From: Cryptomeria japonica
Taxonomy: Eukaryota > Streptophyta > Pinopsida > Cupressales > Cupressaceae
Reading direction: 5' to 3'
Assembly: GCF_030272615.1 (NCBI RefSeq)
Contig: NC_081406.1
Location: 258,593,386-258,653,385 of the forward strand
DNA length: 60,000 nt
Shown: positions 57,170 through 60,000 of the stretch, one piece after another
How the letters are laid out: every line of letters begins with the position of its first letter
Position numbering within the stretch: the stretch's first letter is position 1
Translations under genes and position numbers: made by a program
Notes under the pieces: generated by a model
What the model saw: only the letters and a program-made list of their open reading frames with translations
What the model was told of the DNA's origin: nothing
Database searches by the model: none

Positions 57170-60000
57170 TTACAAATAAATTTTAAAAAAACCATCATTG
57201 AAATTAGACTTTAACTGCTTTAAGTCATTATCCCATGTCTGTAATAGTGTGTCGGTAATCTCAACATGTGTCTTGATTTGTGCTGCTAACTCCTCCATGG
57301 CATCTACTGTACTCATCTCAAGTATAGCCAAAATAGCCTCCAACTCCTTGTACGCTCGCTGTAAAATTTCCACTTTAGGAATCAGTTGAGTCTAGAGCTC
57401 CTTCAATGATCTTACCTATTTAATCTGCTCATTTTCATACACCTCAAGTTTGTGATGGAGTTCTACAACTGATCTACCAAAATGAATAGCTGAGTCATTC
57501 AGTGGTCTAAATTTTTCACTCAAGATTTCAAGTTCTTTCTCAACATCTTCTCTCTTCTTCCTTAAGTCAACACAAAATAGTGAAAATTTGGAAATAGTAG
57601 CCAAAATATTTCCTTCGGTTTCCAGTCCATTCTTCAACAAGTCTTTATTAATAGTAAGAGCTACCTTACCTTTATCTATCTCAGACATCAGTTGTTTTAT
57701 CATTTTCTTCTTGTAGTCCTTTTCGACTAATATGTAAGCTGCATCTTCAAAATTCTTGAGTTGATCTCCGACATTGGTAACCAACTATCCAAGTTTGGTA
57801 ATGGGAGTAACAAAACTCTCAGTACTAGTCTCCGGTAGGAGACTAGACAAAATATCAACTTCTATCTTGATTATCTCTGCTTCTCTTAGTTGTTCCTTCA
57901 TTCTCTTATTTTGAGCTTTGGATTGCATTGTTGTTGCAATCTCCATCAATTGAGAGGAACTCAGATTGTCCATATCAATAGGCCCTTTAATACTAACTGA
58001 GTCGTCATCATCATCATCAATTATTTTCTTCTCCTTTGTCTCCTTTTTCTCTGCCTTTTCTTTCTCTGTTTTCTCCTTCTTTGTCTTATCTTCTTCAGTG
58101 GTGTCCTTGACCGGTGGTGGTTGAGTTTCCACATTTTGTTCATTCACCGGTTCTTCCTCATCCTTCTTTTCATCAGTCTTTTCCTTTTGATAGTCATCAA
58201 TATTTACATTTACACTTATCGATGGAATTTGAGTATCAGTAGGCTGTGCGTTCACCGGTGGCTCATTAGAGCTCTTTTCTTCAATTTTCTTCTTTGCTTG
58301 TTCCTCTTGCTACTCATGTTGTTCAAATATTTGAACATCAACATCAAATACATCTATGTTATCAACTGTATTATCAACATTGTCTCTGGTGTTATCATCA
58401 GGAATGATCGTCGGTTCAGTATCAATAGGATCATCTTGCATATACTTGTTATCTGGTTCAAAATCTATGATCTTAACACCCTTAGGAAGTTCTTTTGCCT
58501 TTAGCCTCTCCGAACTATCTTTCTCAACTTGTTCATCTTTTTCCTCTTCTTCATCCAAGATGAGACCTAAAGCCTTCTTAATCAAAATCTTAGTCTCCTT
58601 CTAGACTGATTCGATCTCTCCTATTAACATTCTTGTTAATCTCTTTTTGGATCTGAATGATCCTTTTGCATTAATCTTTATTGCTTCAATCTCCTCTTCA
58701 CTTTCTTTCGGTTGTAGGTGCTTAAAGATATAATCAATGAATTCTTTGTCTTGGCTAATGGTAGCCTGACACCTTGCATCAATTAAGTTATACAAAGAAT
58801 TTGGAATCTGCCCTTGTAGCTCAATGAGGGCTCTGCTAAATTTATTCATACTGAAGATGACTGCATCTTCAATCTCCCTTTGTTGATTTTCAGATAAATG
58901 AATAAACAATGTGTTCAAATCTTTGTATATCCCATAATCCTTAATTATTTTGACCATCCTATTGAAAGATTCTTCTAATGTAAATGGTTTCTCAGGTTGT
59001 TTTCCCTTACCGGTTGTCTTGGGCTTCTTAACACTTGATCTAAGTGCTCTTTTATCCTCATTTGATTCAGTAGCCTCTTCCTCATTTCTTGGTTTGTGAG
59101 CTTGTTGCTTCTTCCTCTTTCTGGTTTGTACTAGTGAAACAGGGGGATCAATAGTTTTCTGCTTTCTCCAGAACTGAATTTTAGATGGTTTACCTCTTTG
59201 TGATTCAGTCGGTTTGTCTTCTGTTTCTTCTTGCTTCTTGTTCTTTGCTGCTTTGGCTTTTGCAACTCTAGTCTTACTGGTAGGTACACTAGATGCTTCA
59301 CCTTGATTCATTGCGTGCTTTTCCCTAGCTATCGCTATCTGTTCTTTTGTAAATCTCGTCTGCTCAACAAATGCTTCTACCTCCTTCCTTATCTTCTTTG
59401 CAATCACTGGTCTTTGTAGCTCAGAGTGGACTTGTAGTGATTTTTCTTGTATGTCCCAAATATCTTTGTAGTGGTATCCATCGGTTGCTCTAGCAGATGA
59501 TCAACATAAGCAATGAGTAGATCCTTGTCTACCTCATATCCCATAGGTAATACCCATGTGGTTCTAGGGATAACTGCTTCCATGATACAAGTATTTGTAT
59601 CCACCATGAAACAAATTGTTTTATCATACCAGTTAACTACTTTTGTAGGTATACGCTCTCTAGCATGCATTTTCTTTTGAAACTTCTTGAAGTAACCCCA
59701 CAAAATATTATCAAACTTGTCCTTCAACATCCTAATGATGTTCTTCATCTGTAGTAGTGCAGGGGTACCTTCAATCCATTGAACATCTCCAATAGTGGGG
59801 AAATAGTTTTGAAAATAGAATAATAAACATAACATCAATTGACCAAATTTGAATCTCAACTTCTTGTCTTTCTTCACAACTTCTAGATTCACCATCAATT
59901 GGCTTCTTAGTGCCTCTGCTAAATCATAATCAACGTTCTTTTTTACCATTTGGTAGGCAGTATGAATAACTATTGTCGGTATGCTATTCATTCTTATTGA
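57170..60000 (-). pseudogene. Accessory protein family, copy 2 (in element H, best preserved)
   Basis: On the minus strand the first piece (59991-59404, open from the window edge) has LMLCLLFYFQN, WGYFKKFQKKM, ICFMVDTNTCIMEAVIP and MGYEVDKDLLIAYV. After one frameshift near 59.4 kb a single frame runs 59407 to 57170 (746 codons) with in-frame stops at 58601, 58310, 57785, 57416 and 57392, all TAG. That part is Lys/Arg-rich at first (nuclear-localisation-like clusters such as KRKKQQ), then has a helical segment with LYNLIDARCQA (copy 1 has LYNMLDARRFLA). An acidic Asp/Glu-rich linker with a DDDDDD run and a coiled-coil C terminus follow. No catalytic motif. The true start lies outside the window. 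Confidence 0.8.

Larger units (their letters stand above)
55608..60000 (-). mobile_element. Element H: minus-strand LTR element with accessory frame, continues beyond window
   Basis: The 3' LTR occupies about 55608-56868 and the polypurine tract 56869-56881. The interior up to the window end is filled by the accessory frame. The 5' LTR, primer site and any gag or pol would be past 60000. It interrupts a D-family LTR, so it is younger than that. Confidence 0.75.

Noticed and set aside
58121-58604. Plus-strand frames opposite the accessory frame of element H
   Set aside because: Antisense shadows of the Glu/Lys/Asp-rich coding strand.

Overview
This window looks like intergenic DNA from a large, repeat-rich seed-plant genome. 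A gymnosperm is my best guess, but the sequence does not prove it. It is AT-rich and almost every recognisable open frame is retrotransposon-derived. Primer-binding sites match plant initiator-tRNA-Met, the Ty1/copia and Ty3/gypsy remnants are decayed and nested, and the only host-like coding trace is a ruined PPR gene. I see no intact gene, rRNA, tRNA, CRISPR array or bacterial feature.

Layout. 1-2.6 kb: 3' end of an LTR element with a proline-rich frame, non-coding DNA and a probable LTR. 3.2-10.7 kb: a decayed Ty3/gypsy element (gag, protease, RT, RNase H, integrase fragments). It is broken by a 2.4-kb retroposon flanked by an 18-bp duplication and by a 1.5-kb solo LTR flanked by CAAGT. 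10.8-11.05 kb: a compound microsatellite. 11.05-13.07 kb: an unidentified frame with internal repeats. 14.4-15.7 kb: a PPR pseudogene. 17.68-24.57 kb (element A): an LTR element with copia-like signals and gag but no visible pol; in place of pol it carries a long unidentified frame. 28.04-40.81 kb (element C, minus strand): a copia element whose 3' LTR is split by a second copia element, B (28.94-34.39 kb). 41.6-44.7 kb: LTR and gag remnants of other copia lineages. 48.1-49.9 kb: a minus-strand remnant with a third relative of the unidentified frame. 50.5-52.6 kb: a long LTR-like unit. 55.6-60 kb (element H, minus strand): 3' LTR plus the best preserved copy of the unidentified frame, running off the window.

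The main finding is a family of accessory proteins carried by LTR elements. Three diverged copies (about 20.2-23.4 kb plus; 48.1-48.95 kb minus; 57.2-60 kb minus) share a recognisable core (WGYFK, ICFMV, MEEV/MEAV, YEV blocks) followed, in the two long copies, by a lysine/glutamate-rich tail. In element A the frame lies between a copia-type gag and the 3' LTR, where pol would be expected. Element B has a related gag and R-U5 and does retain pol fragments, so A was probably mobilised by a B-like helper. Nearly all in-frame stops in the family are TAG, which fits C-to-T decay at CAG (CHG methylation) sites.

Six LTR families share a short hairpin near the LTR 3' end whose stem changes in a base-pair-preserving way. 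Several elements carry serial GGGGGAG polypurine tracts before the 3' LTR, and one LTR family carries an array of CCAC-N5-GTGG dyads. All identifications were made by reading motifs and comparing copies by eye; no database search was run.
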